A stretch of DNA of 64,000 nt from Candidatus Kirkpatrickella diaphorinae (GTDB lineage: Bacteria > Pseudomonadota > Alphaproteobacteria > Acetobacterales > Acetobacteraceae), in NCBI RefSeq assembly GCF_025736875.1, contig NZ_CP107052.1, positions 2,002,501 to 2,066,500 on the forward strand. Direction: 5' to 3'. The position numbers and the translations under genes are program-made. The notes beneath the pieces are model-generated. The model saw nothing but the letters and a program-made list of their open reading frames with translations. It was not told the DNA's origin and ran no database searches. Of this stretch, positions 53,814 through 63,026 are shown piece by piece. How positions within the stretch are numbered: position 1 is the first letter of the stretch; each line of letters begins with the position of its first letter.

Positions 53814-54949
53814 ACTTTGCGGATGACCTGATGCTCGTCAAAGGATGGTGTCCCGGCCTTCATAAGCCGATGGAAGCGAAAGACGGTTTTCTCATCCGCC
53901 TGACGCCGCCGGGCGGTGTCCTCAAGTCAGGGCAACTTCACACACTCGCAGAAACCGCCGCGCGTTACGGGCGAGGCATTGTGCAGGTCACCATGCGCGG
54001 CAATCTCCAAGTTCGCGGCCTTCAGGCGCAATCCGTCGCGACATGCCAGCAGATTTTGTCAGACGCGGGATTGTCCGACGCTTCGCCTTCGTTGGAACGG
54101 ATCCGACAGTCCGTTCTAATGTCCCCACTTCACGCCATTGACCCGGAATGCGCGCCTGAAACGGCTGAAATCGCCACAAACCTTATGGCGGCTTTAGCGC
54201 AACATCCCCTTCTGGATGACCTGCCGCCAAAATTTTGCTTCGGCATTGATGGCGGAGGGTTTCTTCCGATCGGTTCGATTGTGGCGGATATCACGGCCAG
54301 CTATGAAGGGCGTTTATGGCGTGTCCGATGCGACCAGGAAACGCGCATTTTAGAGGCAGCGGAAGTCGTGGACGCCATCATGGAATGCGCGGCGGCATGT
54401 GCCACCTCCCGACCGGGACGTCGCATCGCGTCGCCTCGCGCGGCGAACGCTGCACCTTTGCCCCATCTTATCGGCAAACTTCCCTCAGGCTGGCGGGGCT
54501 ACGGCGTTGTGCTTGGCATGCTCAGAAGCGATGACATCCGTCAGATTGCAGAAAATGTGGACGAGATCCGACTTTTGCCGGGCCGCGGCTTCATGACGCC
54601 GAGAGTCCTCTCCATGCCCTGCCTGGTGACAGACCCTGACGACAAAATGGCGCAGATTTTCGCATGTTGTGGCATTGAGGGGTGCGAGCACGCGCACATG
54701 GACACGATGCGGGATGCCCGTTATTTTGCCGTTACTTTAACGGCGAATACGCGTCTGCATGTCTCAGGATGTCGTAAAGGCTGCGCCCATCCCGGCAAAG
54801 CCGACGTGACGCTTGTGGGGGCTGAAAACGGTTACGCTGTCATCAAAAACGGTAACACCCAATGCGCTGAGACGCATCCAATCATGACGCGGGAGGCGAT
54901 CGGGGACATGCTGAAATCGCAGAATGAAGCGGACGCTTTGCGCAAATGA
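53783..54949 (+). CDS. cobG: precorrin-3B synthase
   Basis: CobG is the O2-dependent monooxygenase of the aerobic corrin pathway, related to sulfite and nitrite reductases. The 388-residue product has GWCPGLHKPM (about 21-30), RGNLQVRGL near 72, and an iron-sulfur/siroheme-type pattern with CCGIEGC near 293 and SGCRKGCAHPGKADVTLVG-type sequence near 332-350. The start is a GTG at 53783 followed by an ATG at 53786. Both lie in the loop of a hairpin, and an ATG at 53831 (MLVKGWCPG) is a possible alternative start beyond it. It overlaps cobH by 4 bp. Confidence 0.9.
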   Translation: MMKHAPRRPFYFADDLMLVKGWCPGLHKPMEAKDGFLIRLTPPGGVLKSGQLHTLAETAARYGRGIVQVTMRGNLQVRGLQAQSVATCQQILSDAGLSDASPSLERIRQSVLMSPLHAIDPECAPETAEIATNLMAALAQHPLLDDLPPKFCFGIDGGGFLPIGSIVADITASYEGRLWRVRCDQETRILEAAEVVDAIMECAAACATSRPGRRIASPRAANAAPLPHLIGKLPSGWRGYGVVLGMLRSDDIRQIAENVDEIRLLPGRGFMTPRVLSMPCLVTDPDDKMAQIFACCGIEGCEHAHMDTMRDARYFAVTLTANTRLHVSGCRKGCAHPGKADVTLVGAENGYAVIKNGNTQCAETHPIMTREAIGDMLKSQNEADALRK

Positions 54950-55584
54950 GTGACTTAGTGATTGATTACACGCGTGATGGCGCGTCGATATATGCGGAGT
55001 CATTCCGCATCATCCGTGCGGAGGCAGACCTCTCCCGTTTTACGCAGGATGAAGCGCGTATCGTGGTGCGGATGATCCATGGTTGTGGCATGGTCAGCAT
55101 CACGGACCACATCGTCTTTTCATTGGATTTCTTTGAGAAGGCGACCGGGGCTTTAAAACAAGGTGCCCCCATTTTGTGTGACTCGATGATGGTGGCGCAA
55201 GGTGTCACGCGCGCGCGCCTGCCTGCACATAATGAAGTCATCTGCACCTTGCGCCATCCCGATGTCCCGGATCATGCACAGCAAATCGGCCATACGCGCT
55301 CAGCCGCGGCGGTTGATTTGTGGCTTCCGCAGGCGGAAGGGGCGCTGATCGTGATTGGCAATGCCCCGACGGCGTTGTTCCGCGTGATGGAGCATATGCG
55401 CGCGGGTGCCATGAACCCGGCCGCCATTATCGGTATGCCCGTGGGTTTCGTCGGCGCGGCGGAATCCAAGCAAGCGCTTACGCAGGGGGCTTACGGCCCG
55501 CACGCCATTGTGCGGGGCCGCCTCGGGGGGAGCGCACTGGCGGCTTCCTGCGTCAATGCGCTCGCCTCGCCCCGGGAAGATTGA
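54946..55584 (+). CDS. cobH: precorrin-8X methylmutase
   Basis: CobH moves a methyl group from C11 to C12 to form hydrogenobyrinic acid. The 212-residue product has normal length. The catalytic His is H45 in RMIHGCGM, and the motif GNAPTALF near 142-149 and GMPVGFVGAAESK near 165-177 are typical. Overlap with cobG (ATGA) shows coupled translation. Confidence 0.95.
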   Translation: MSDLVIDYTRDGASIYAESFRIIRAEADLSRFTQDEARIVVRMIHGCGMVSITDHIVFSLDFFEKATGALKQGAPILCDSMMVAQGVTRARLPAHNEVICTLRHPDVPDHAQQIGHTRSAAAVDLWLPQAEGALIVIGNAPTALFRVMEHMRAGAMNPAAIIGMPVGFVGAAESKQALTQGAYGPHAIVRGRLGGSALAASCVNALASPRED

Positions 55585-55733
55585 GCGCGCAAAACGTTTT
55601 TTCAGCACCGCGATCATCCGTCAGGGCCGGAAAGTTTTGATCCCGCACGATCTGTGATAAATGAGCGCTGCATTCACCGTTATTGCCCGTGGGGTTCAGC
55701 AAAATTGGCACAAATCTCGGGCGCTCTCAAACC

Positions 55734-56456
55734 ATGACGGGGAAGCTGGTCATTATCGGTGTCGGGCCGGGAGACCCGGAATTACTGACCGTGAAAGCAG
55801 CGCGTCACATCGCATCCGCGCCGATCATCGCCTATTTCTGCGCGGCAAATAGCGCCGGACGGGCTTACATGACGGCCAAGGCATATATCGCGCCCGACGC
55901 CCACCTTCTGCAATTTGTCTATCCCTTCACGACAGGTGTCGCGGTGACGGACGCACGATATATGCGTGAAATCCGTGAGTTTTATGATCATTGCGCCCGG
56001 GAAATGGCAGTGCATCTCGATGAGGGGCGTGATGTCACGCTTCTCTGCGAGGGGGATCCCTTCCTTTACGGTTCCGCCATGTATCTCCATGACCGCCTGT
56101 CCGAGCGCTTTGAAAGCGAGATCGTGCCCGGTGTCACCGGTATGAGCGGATGCTGGTCTGCAGCACGCCTGCCAATGGTGCATGGCGATGATATCCTGAC
56201 CGTGCTGCCCTGCACGCTCAGCGAGGCGCGTCTGCGCCAACTCACGCAGGCGGGTGATGCGTTTGTTTTCATGAAATTAGGGCGCAATATGCCAAAATTA
56301 CGGCGCGTCCTGACGGCGTTGGGCCTTGCCGCGTCGGCCATTTATGTGGAGCATGGCTCACGGCCCCAGCAACGCATCGTGCCTTTCCCGGAGGCGCCTG
56401 AGCGCGCGCCTTACTTCTCGATGGTGCTTCTGCCCGGGCGGAAACGCGTGCGATGA
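55734..56456 (+). CDS. cobI: precorrin-2 C20-methyltransferase
   Basis: This 240-residue AdoMet-dependent tetrapyrrole methylase adds the C20 methyl group. It has GVGPGDPELLTVKA near 8-21, LCEGDPFLYGS near 104-114 and VPGVTGMSGCW near 134. The ATG at 55734 starts the conserved first strand. An in-frame TTG at 55683 would add 17 residues with no similarity. It lies 149 bp after cobH and overlaps cobJ by 4 bp. Confidence 0.93.
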   Translation: MTGKLVIIGVGPGDPELLTVKAARHIASAPIIAYFCAANSAGRAYMTAKAYIAPDAHLLQFVYPFTTGVAVTDARYMREIREFYDHCAREMAVHLDEGRDVTLLCEGDPFLYGSAMYLHDRLSERFESEIVPGVTGMSGCWSAARLPMVHGDDILTVLPCTLSEARLRQLTQAGDAFVFMKLGRNMPKLRRVLTALGLAASAIYVEHGSRPQQRIVPFPEAPERAPYFSMVLLPGRKRVR

Positions 56457-57208
56457 GTCGGCTTTACGTTATCGGCATCGGGCCTGGAAGCCTCGACCTC
56501 CTCACGCCGGAAGCGCGGGAGGCGCTCGGCGCGGTCACGCATGTTTATGGGTACGGGCCATACCTCTCGCGTATCCAGCCTTTGGGGGCGTTTACGTGCC
56601 ATGCCTCCGATAATGGCGATGAGGTGGCGCGCGCGCGTCAGGCCCTGGCGGCTGCGGAGAATAAGGGCGGGGTCGCCCTGATCTCCGGGGGGGATGCTGG
56701 TGTTTTCGGCATGGCGAGCGCGCTTTTTGAAGCGATGGAGACTGGCCCGGCCGCATGGCGCGCGGTTGACGTTAAAATCGTGCCGGGCGTGACGGCCGTT
56801 CTTGCGGCAGCTTCACGCCTGGGGGCGCCGCTTGGCAATGACTTCGTTATTATGTCCCTCTCCGATAATCTGAAGCCATGGGCCGTTATTGAGAAACGCC
56901 TCATCGCGGCGGCGCAGGGGGATTTCGTCATTGCACTTTACAATGCGAGGTCCCGCGCGCGGCCGGACCAGTTGGCGAACGCGTTTGACTGCCTGCGCAC
57001 CATTCTGCCGCCGGAGACGGAAGTCGCCTTCGCCCACCACGTGACCCGGCCGGATGAGCGGCTGGAATTATCGACCCTCGCTGACTGCGAGGCCCAACAG
57101 GCCGATATGGCGACGCTTGTTCTGATCGGTGCGCGATCCACACGCCGCGTTGCGCGACCGGACGGCAAAGCGTGGCTCTACACGCCGCGCAGCGTGTCAG
57201 AGGCGTGA
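56453..57208 (+). CDS. cobJ: precorrin-3B C17-methyltransferase
   Basis: This 251-residue tetrapyrrole methylase carries out ring contraction and C17 methylation. It has GIGPGSLDLLTPEA near 7-20, YGYGPYL near 32, SGGDAGVFGMA near 83-93 and VPGVTAVLAAASRLGAPLGNDF-type sequence near 110-130. It overlaps cobI by 4 bp. Its 3' end overlaps the opposite-strand cobK by 31 bp. Confidence 0.94.
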   Translation: MSRLYVIGIGPGSLDLLTPEAREALGAVTHVYGYGPYLSRIQPLGAFTCHASDNGDEVARARQALAAAENKGGVALISGGDAGVFGMASALFEAMETGPAAWRAVDVKIVPGVTAVLAAASRLGAPLGNDFVIMSLSDNLKPWAVIEKRLIAAAQGDFVIALYNARSRARPDQLANAFDCLRTILPPETEVAFAHHVTRPDERLELSTLADCEAQQADMATLVLIGARSTRRVARPDGKAWLYTPRSVSEA

Positions 57209-57975
57209 CTACTCGCCCCTTGATCTTCTGAAGCAAGCCGGGCCACCCACTGAAGCGCGCCTTCGATCGTGCTGACTTCCTCGATGGGGGGGAGAGGCGG
57301 GCGGTTGATCATGACCACGCGCAGTCCGAGCTGTCGCGCAGCGTCCAGTTTTGCGGCGATGGCGGGCGCACCACTATTTTTCGTGACGAGCGTATCGATC
57401 TTTAAAAGCGTGAAAAGGGCAAGTTCATCCTCCAACGTGAAAGGCGGGCGCGCGATGATCGTCTCGAAGAACGCGGGAAGATTTTGTGAAACCGGTTCGA
57501 TCGACCTCAGGAAATAACGATGCTGCGGTGCCGCCATGAAAGGTGCGACATGCTGCCGCCCCGTTGTCAGCAATACGCGACATGACGCCATGCCGAGCGC
57601 CGGGATCGCGTCATTCAAGGTGGCGACATCCACCCAATGATCTCCCGGCTGTTTCCGCCAAGCAGGTCGACCGAGTCGTAATATCGGACGGCAAGTTGCC
57701 GCGCAGGCGGCGGCAGCATGATGGCTGATGCGCGCGGCGAAGGGATGGGTCGCGTCAATCACGGCGGCAATATTTTCCCGCTTGAGATAAGCGATCAGGC
57801 CCTCAATACCGCCGAACCCACCAAGGCGCGTCTGAACGTGCGGCAAATCCGGCGCTTGCGTTACCCCCGCGAGAGAAAATATAAAACGTGCCTGTTGCGG
57901 AACGTGCGGGTCTTCAGCAAGCAGGCGCGCCTCTCTCGTGCCGCCCAATATCAGGATTTTCATGTTCTCTCTCAT
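57178..57975 (-). CDS. cobK: precorrin-6A reductase
   Basis: CobK reduces precorrin-6A with NADPH. The 265-residue product has ILGGTREARLLAE near 8-20, DATHPFA near 74-80 and TKNSGAPAIAAKLDAA-type sequence near 208-223. The ATG at 57975 follows a run of GGAG repeats; an ATG four codons later is also possible. It is the only cob gene on the minus strand, tail to tail with cobJ and head to head with cobL (53 bp apart). Confidence 0.93.
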   Translation of the reverse strand: MRENMKILILGGTREARLLAEDPHVPQQARFIFSLAGVTQAPDLPHVQTRLGGFGGIEGLIAYLKRENIAAVIDATHPFAARISHHAAAACAATCRPILRLGRPAWRKQPGDHWVDVATLNDAIPALGMASCRVLLTTGRQHVAPFMAAPQHRYFLRSIEPVSQNLPAFFETIIARPPFTLEDELALFTLLKIDTLVTKNSGAPAIAAKLDAARQLGLRVVMINRPPLPPIEEVSTIEGALQWVARLASEDQGASSHASDTLRGV

Positions 57976-58028
57976 CTTCTCCTCTCCTCCATGCCGCGTC
58001 TCGCATTGATGCTCAAGGTGTTTCGCGT

Positions 58029-59246
58029 TTGACGGCGTCAGCCCCCTGGTTGAGCCTCATCGGCATTGGTGAGGACGGCGTGGCCGGGCTGACGCCTCCA
58101 GCCCGCGCGCGTTTGGAGAATGCCCGACAGGTGCATGGCGCAAAGCGTCATCTGGCGCTTATCCCTCACGCAACGCAGACGGATTACAGGGAATGGACGG
58201 GTGATTTGCGGCAGGCCCTTGCGGATATTCGCGCGCGGAAACAGCCGGACACGGTTATTCTGGCGTCAGGCGATCCCTTTCTGTTCGGCATCGGCACCAT
58301 GATGGCGGAGATTTTTGATCAGGCCGAGATGGAGGTGTTTCCCGCCATATCAAGTGTCTCTCTGGCATGTTCCATTATGCGTTGGTCAACGCAGACGACG
58401 CGCGTGCTCTCTATATGTGGGCGTGACCCGCTTTTGATCCAGCCTCATTTGCAGGATGATGCCCGCCTGCTGATCCTCAGCGCTGATCAACATTCCCCCG
58501 CGCAGATATGTGCGCAACTCTGTGACGGCGGTTTCGGGGAAAGCGACGTCAATGTGATGGAACATCTCGGGGGTGAGAGGGAGCGGGTCAGGCATTTCAT
58601 CGCCGCTTCAGGGCCACCCGATGACATCGCGCCGCTCAATTTGCTAGCGGTTCATCTTCATGCCCAGCCCGGGGCACGTATCATCCCCCTCTGTGCCGGG
58701 TTGGAAGACGCGTTCTACCTGACGGATGGACAACTCACCAAGCGTGAAATCCGGGCCGTGACCCTTAGCAGCCTAGCCCCACGGCAGGGTGAGTGTCTGT
58801 GGGATATTGGGGCGGGTTCCGGCTCTGTCGCCATTGAATGGATGCTAAGGCACCCGACCAACAGCGCCATCGCCTTTGAGAAGAACAAGTCCCGCCTTGA
58901 CCTCATCGCAAAAAATGCGCGGCGGATGGGCGTGCCTGGACTCCACCTGTTGGAGGCAACGCTACCTGACAATGTCCCCGATCTGCTGAAACCGGATGCT
59001 GTTTTTATCGGAGGAGGCGTGAGTGCGCCGCATATGTTGCAATGGGCGTATGACCAGTTGCGCCCTCAAGGGCGTCTGGTCTGCAATGCGGTCACGATGG
59101 AAGGCGAAGCCGCTTTAATGAGGGCGTTTCATCAATGGGGCGGGCGGCTCGACCGCATTTTGATTTCACGAGCAGAAGCGATTGGCGGGTTTCATGGCTT
59201 CCGGCCTGCCATGCCCGTCACGCAATATCGTCTGGTCAAGTCGTGA
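58029..59246 (+). CDS. cobL: precorrin-6Y C5,15-methyltransferase (decarboxylating)
   Basis: This bifunctional 405-residue enzyme has an N-terminal CobE/CbiE-type methylase domain (IGIGEDGVAGLTP near 9-21; LASGDPFLFGIG near 77-88) and a C-terminal CbiT-type methylase/decarboxylase domain (LWDIGAGSGSVAIEW near 257-271; FIGGG near 326). The frame is open upstream to 57888, but that part runs antisense to cobK. The TTG at 58029, after AAGGTG, gives the usual family length. It overlaps cobE (GTGA). Confidence 0.9.
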   Translation: MTASAPWLSLIGIGEDGVAGLTPPARARLENARQVHGAKRHLALIPHATQTDYREWTGDLRQALADIRARKQPDTVILASGDPFLFGIGTMMAEIFDQAEMEVFPAISSVSLACSIMRWSTQTTRVLSICGRDPLLIQPHLQDDARLLILSADQHSPAQICAQLCDGGFGESDVNVMEHLGGERERVRHFIAASGPPDDIAPLNLLAVHLHAQPGARIIPLCAGLEDAFYLTDGQLTKREIRAVTLSSLAPRQGECLWDIGAGSGSVAIEWMLRHPTNSAIAFEKNKSRLDLIAKNARRMGVPGLHLLEATLPDNVPDLLKPDAVFIGGGVSAPHMLQWAYDQLRPQGRLVCNAVTMEGEAALMRAFHQWGGRLDRILISRAEAIGGFHGFRPAMPVTQYRLVKS

Positions 59247-59620
59247 AAATTTTTGGTGTCGCCTGTCGTATCCAGGTCAATGGCCAGGCCATTTGGGGGG
59301 CGCTCCATGCTGCTTCGCAGAAATGGGGCCTTCCCGATGGTTTGGCTTATCCGTTTTTCCGGCGTGATCACGTTGCGTTACAGGCAGTTTTGCGTCAAAC
59401 CGGCCTGCCTGTTTTTGAAATCGATGCGCTGAAGCTCGCCTCGGTCCAGCATTTGTGCCTGTCACATTCGCAACTTGCGCGCGATAAAGTCGGGTTTTCC
59501 GCCGTGGCGGAGGGTTGCGCGCTGGCAGCATCCGGGGAGGGGGCCGTCCTGGCCGGGCCGCGCCTCAGCGCATTTTCCGTCACATGTGCCTGCGCATCCT
59601 TAGAAGGGAGACCTTTATGA
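59243..59620 (+). CDS. cobE: cobalamin biosynthesis protein CobE (CbiG C-terminal type)
   Basis: This 125-residue protein matches the small CobE/CbiG-C domain found in aerobic cob clusters. Its exact step is not settled, although CbiG homologs open the ring lactone. Visible marks are FEIDALKLAS near 59-68 and the Gly-rich end SGEGAVLAGPRLS near 93-105. The GTG at 59243 overlaps the cobL stop codon. A longer frame inside cobL was rejected. It overlaps cobM by 4 bp. Confidence 0.82.
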   Translation: MKIFGVACRIQVNGQAIWGALHAASQKWGLPDGLAYPFFRRDHVALQAVLRQTGLPVFEIDALKLASVQHLCLSHSQLARDKVGFSAVAEGCALAASGEGAVLAGPRLSAFSVTCACASLEGRPL

Positions 59621-60375
59621 CGGTGCATTTCATCGGAGCGGGGCCGGGTGCGGCGGATTTACTGACGCTGCGCGCGGTGAAGCTGCTGCGTGAAGCACCG
59701 ATCTGCCTTTATGCCGGATCCATCGTGCCTGACGATGTCCTGAGTTTCTGTCGTGAGGATGCCCGTCTCGTGGACACGGCGCCCCTATGTCTTGATGAGA
59801 TTGAAGCTGAATATGTGGAAGCCCATCGTCTCGGCAAGGACGTTGCGCGGCTTCATTCCGGCGATTTATCAATTTATAGTGCGATGTCTGAACAGATCAG
59901 GCGTCTGCAGAAACATGGCATTCCTTATACTGTCACGCCCGGCGTCCCGGCTTTTGCCGCGGCGGCTGCACAATTGGGCGTTGAGCTGACTGTCCCGCGC
60001 GTGGCGCAGACCGTTATTCTGACGCGCATTTCAGGCCGTGCCTCGCCGATGCCCGCGGCTGAGCAACTTGCAACGTACGCGCAAACGGGGGCGACTCTGG
60101 CCATCCATCTCGCCATTCACCGCCTTGATGACATTATTGCGTGCTTAAACCCTATTTATGGCAGTGACTGTCCCGTCGCCATCATCGCCCATGCCGCCAC
60201 CGCGCAGGAACGCCGTTTCACGGGAAGCCTCGCGACAATTTCTGAAATCTTCGCGCGCGCGCCAGTGACGCGCACGGCGATTATTTTTGTCGGCCGGGCC
60301 CTTGACCCGCACGCGACGCAGGAAAGCGAAAGCGCCCTTTATCACCCGGATTACCGGCGGCAATTCCGGCCCTGA
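59617..60375 (+). CDS. cobM: precorrin-4 C11-methyltransferase
   Basis: This 252-residue tetrapyrrole methylase adds the C11 methyl group. It has IGAGPGAADLLTLRA near 6-20, YAGSIVPDDVL near 35-45, HSGDLSIYSA near 82-91 and TPGVPAFAAAAAQLGVELTVP-type sequence near 107-127. AGAAGGGAG precedes the ATG. It is the last cob gene here. A cobF gene for precorrin-6A synthase, often found in such clusters, is not in the window. Confidence 0.94.
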   Translation: MTVHFIGAGPGAADLLTLRAVKLLREAPICLYAGSIVPDDVLSFCREDARLVDTAPLCLDEIEAEYVEAHRLGKDVARLHSGDLSIYSAMSEQIRRLQKHGIPYTVTPGVPAFAAAAAQLGVELTVPRVAQTVILTRISGRASPMPAAEQLATYAQTGATLAIHLAIHRLDDIIACLNPIYGSDCPVAIIAHAATAQERRFTGSLATISEIFARAPVTRTAIIFVGRALDPHATQESESALYHPDYRRQFRP

Positions 60376-60701
60376 GAAAAGGGCATCGCGCCCGGCCGAT
60401 ACGGTCTTCTCCTGCCGTGAATCTGTGACAGACAATCCTCAATAGATCGGAAATCGATACACGTCCCGTCATTCGCGCTCGACTGACGGTGCGATTGTTC
60501 AGCCCAAGCATGACGTGCGGGCGGCCGGCGTGATGCTGGAAAAACACACAGTCATAAAATTGTTTTAATTTGATACTAAGAACCATTTGCAAAAACTCCC
60601 TTGCTGGATGAAAAACGAGTGAGTCGTATTTCGGCGCTTCCCGGTGAAGCATTGCCGCCGAATGCCTTAAAAACAAACTTCAGCAAGGTCAGGAAACGCA
60701 A
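60376..60701. other. 326-bp spacer between cobM and the siderophore receptor
   Basis: No gene is visible. The AT-rich part at 60550-60600 probably holds the receptor promoter and includes a Fur-box-like sequence (60572-60590). Confidence 0.5.
60572..60590 (+). promoter_or_regulatory. Fur-box-like site upstream of the siderophore receptor
   Basis: The 19 bases at 60572-60590 (GATACTAAGAACCATTTGC) match the E. coli Fur consensus at 13 of 19 positions. The site lies 111 bp before the receptor ATG, in an AT-rich stretch. Iron control of such receptors is usual, but the site is not tested. Confidence 0.45.
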
Positions 60702-63026
60702 ATGGTTGATCATCAGGAGCTGCCCAGGACGCGCGGCAAAGCGTCACGCTCAGGGAAGGCGCAGCACGGACCTAAACTTTCAAAATTGTTATTTCTGGCC
60801 CTGTCAGCCGGGGCAGGTGCGCTTGAAGTGGGGGAGGCCGAGGCGAGATCCGACGCGGAAGATCGCAATACAAAGCAATCCGCCCCTTCATTGCCGGACC
60901 TTGATGTCCAAAGTCACAAATCATCCTTCGTCGCGGATATGAGCAACACGAATGACACGTTACTGCATGTTGATCGTATGCCCGCCAGCGTGTTCGATAC
61001 GCCGCAGCAGATCAACGTTGTGCCGCATGAACTTATTCAGCAGCAGCAGATCTACACGCTTGATCAGGCCCTCTCCAACGTTCCGGGAATAACGATGTCC
61101 AGCGGTGAAGGAAATGGCGGCCCGGTGGGTGACCAGTTTCGCATCAGGGGCCAGCAGGCGCGCGGCGATATTTATCAGGACGGGTTAAAAGATTTCGGCG
61201 TTTATGTGCGTGACGTGTTCAACACGGATAATGTCGAGGTAATCAAAGGTGCGAGCGGCCAATATTTCGGCGCGGGGAATGTCGGCGGCATCATCAATAA
61301 TGAGTTGAAACACGCCAATCTCAAATCAGGCGGTAATGCGACGCAGGCCTTCGGAAGCGGTATGCAATATCGCGGGACGGTTGACGCTAATTATCGCCTG
61401 GGTGAGCATGAGGCGCTGCGCGTCAACGGCATGTATAACAAGCAGAATGTCGCAGACCGTGACAATATCCGCACGGACCGCTACGGCGTCGCGGCGGATC
61501 TCGGGCTCGGGCTGGGGACGAAGACGACCTACCACCTTAACTACCAGTGGCTGGGTAATCGCGGCATGTCGGATCAGGGCGTCGGCATGTTACAGGTTGG
61601 CAGATTATACCACCCGGCGACGGAATATGGGCTTGGCCGCGATACGAGTTACGCGCGCGACTTTAATCGCGATGACTCAAATATTCATATGGTCACATCA
61701 CAACTCAGTTCTAAAATCTCAGACTGGTTGACGCTCAGCAATAATACACGCTTCTCACATTATGACCGTGATTTTTCCGCGTCGACACCGGGGGCCTGCA
61801 CAGATAAAACGAATTGTGCGCCGACATTCCTAGCAGGTGGCAACCCTGTCATGTCCTACGGAGCCGGGGGTGGGCTGGGATATTTGCAGAATGGTTACGG
61901 CTTGCAGAACATCACCATGGGTAAGGCCAAGTTCAAAACCGCTTTCCTGACCCATCACCTTAATGCGGGTGTTGATATCCAATATACGAAGGATAACCGG
62001 ACTTACGCGACTTTCGTCAACCGCGTGAATAATCAACGAATGCGCGCGCCGCAATTCAGTTATCCGCAAACCTATCTGACATATCCCTCATCAGGCGACC
62101 GCACGGCTGATTTCCGGGATCTCGGCCTGTTTATCGCGGATAAGATTGACCTCTCGAAAAAACTCTCTCTTTTCGGCGCATTGCGCTGGGATGATTATCA
62201 GTCCAGTTACTGGAGCTCGGCTGCCGCAGCGAGTGGGGTGCAGCGGGGTCATAATAATTCCTTCAGCCCTTCCGCGAGCTTGATTTATAACATTAACCAC
62301 CGCGTCAATCTGTATTTCACCTTCTCCCGCTCCTATAAACCTGTCGGGACCGATGTTTCTGCACAGACCACCTTCAGGAATGTCAGTGACACGCCGACAA
62401 ATGGCGTTGATCTGAAACCCCAGCGGTCAGACCTTTTTGAGGTTGGCAGCAAAATGAACTTCTTCAACAGGCGTCTTGGCATGACCGCCGCGCTGTTCCA
62501 GATCAATCAAAACAACTCTTTCACCTTCGATGAATATGGCGGCATCCTCACTGGGTTTTCCGATGCGGGCACGGGCCGTCTGATCCGCGGGGCGGAATTA
62601 TCGATGACGGGTAAACTCACCGATAAATGGGATGTTTATGGCTCTTACGCCTACATGACCGGCACCATCCAGAACAGCGATGCTTATCGCAAAAACACGG
62701 CCCCGCAATTGCCGCATAACACCTTCTCCGTCTGGAGCACTTACGATATTTCGAGCCTGATCCTGCCGAAAAAATGGGGGCGTTTGTCTGCAGGTGGTGG
62801 GGCGCAATATGCTTCAGCTTACTGGGCGGATAATGCCAATACAGCACGGATGCCTTATAATTTCTTCCTCAATGGCATCATCACTTACGATATCGGGCGT
62901 TACCATGTGCAGTTCAACGCCAATAACCTGACCAACCGCGTCAATTACGGTTCAGCCTTTAATGCCAGTCGCGCTGTGCCGCTTCCGGGCCGCACCTTTA
63001 TCGGGTCCGTCGGTGTCGCTTTCTGA
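60702..63026 (+). CDS. TonB-dependent catecholate siderophore receptor (Fiu/PiuA-like)
   Basis: This 774-residue outer-membrane receptor has a long basic N-terminal region and signal peptide (hydrophobic about 28-42, cleavage near EAEA). The plug domain contains TPQQINVVP near 101, FRIRGQQARGDIYQDGL-type sequence near 146-162 and KGASGQYFGAGNVGGIINN-type sequence near 182-200. The barrel ends with GSVGVAF. AGGAAACG precedes the ATG. The Sel1-repeat gene and piuC downstream are the usual companions of Fiu/PiuA receptors. A Fur-like site lies upstream. Confidence 0.92.
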   Translation: MVDHQELPRTRGKASRSGKAQHGPKLSKLLFLALSAGAGALEVGEAEARSDAEDRNTKQSAPSLPDLDVQSHKSSFVADMSNTNDTLLHVDRMPASVFDTPQQINVVPHELIQQQQIYTLDQALSNVPGITMSSGEGNGGPVGDQFRIRGQQARGDIYQDGLKDFGVYVRDVFNTDNVEVIKGASGQYFGAGNVGGIINNELKHANLKSGGNATQAFGSGMQYRGTVDANYRLGEHEALRVNGMYNKQNVADRDNIRTDRYGVAADLGLGLGTKTTYHLNYQWLGNRGMSDQGVGMLQVGRLYHPATEYGLGRDTSYARDFNRDDSNIHMVTSQLSSKISDWLTLSNNTRFSHYDRDFSASTPGACTDKTNCAPTFLAGGNPVMSYGAGGGLGYLQNGYGLQNITMGKAKFKTAFLTHHLNAGVDIQYTKDNRTYATFVNRVNNQRMRAPQFSYPQTYLTYPSSGDRTADFRDLGLFIADKIDLSKKLSLFGALRWDDYQSSYWSSAAAASGVQRGHNNSFSPSASLIYNINHRVNLYFTFSRSYKPVGTDVSAQTTFRNVSDTPTNGVDLKPQRSDLFEVGSKMNFFNRRLGMTAALFQINQNNSFTFDEYGGILTGFSDAGTGRLIRGAELSMTGKLTDKWDVYGSYAYMTGTIQNSDAYRKNTAPQLPHNTFSVWSTYDISSLILPKKWGRLSAGGGAQYASAYWADNANTARMPYNFFLNGIITYDIGRYHVQFNANNLTNRVNYGSAFNASRAVPLPGRTFIGSVGVAF

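Noticed and set aside
57888-58028. N-terminal extension of cobL
   Set aside because: These 47 codons are antisense to the start of cobK and unlike any CobL. The TTG at 58029 gives the normal length.
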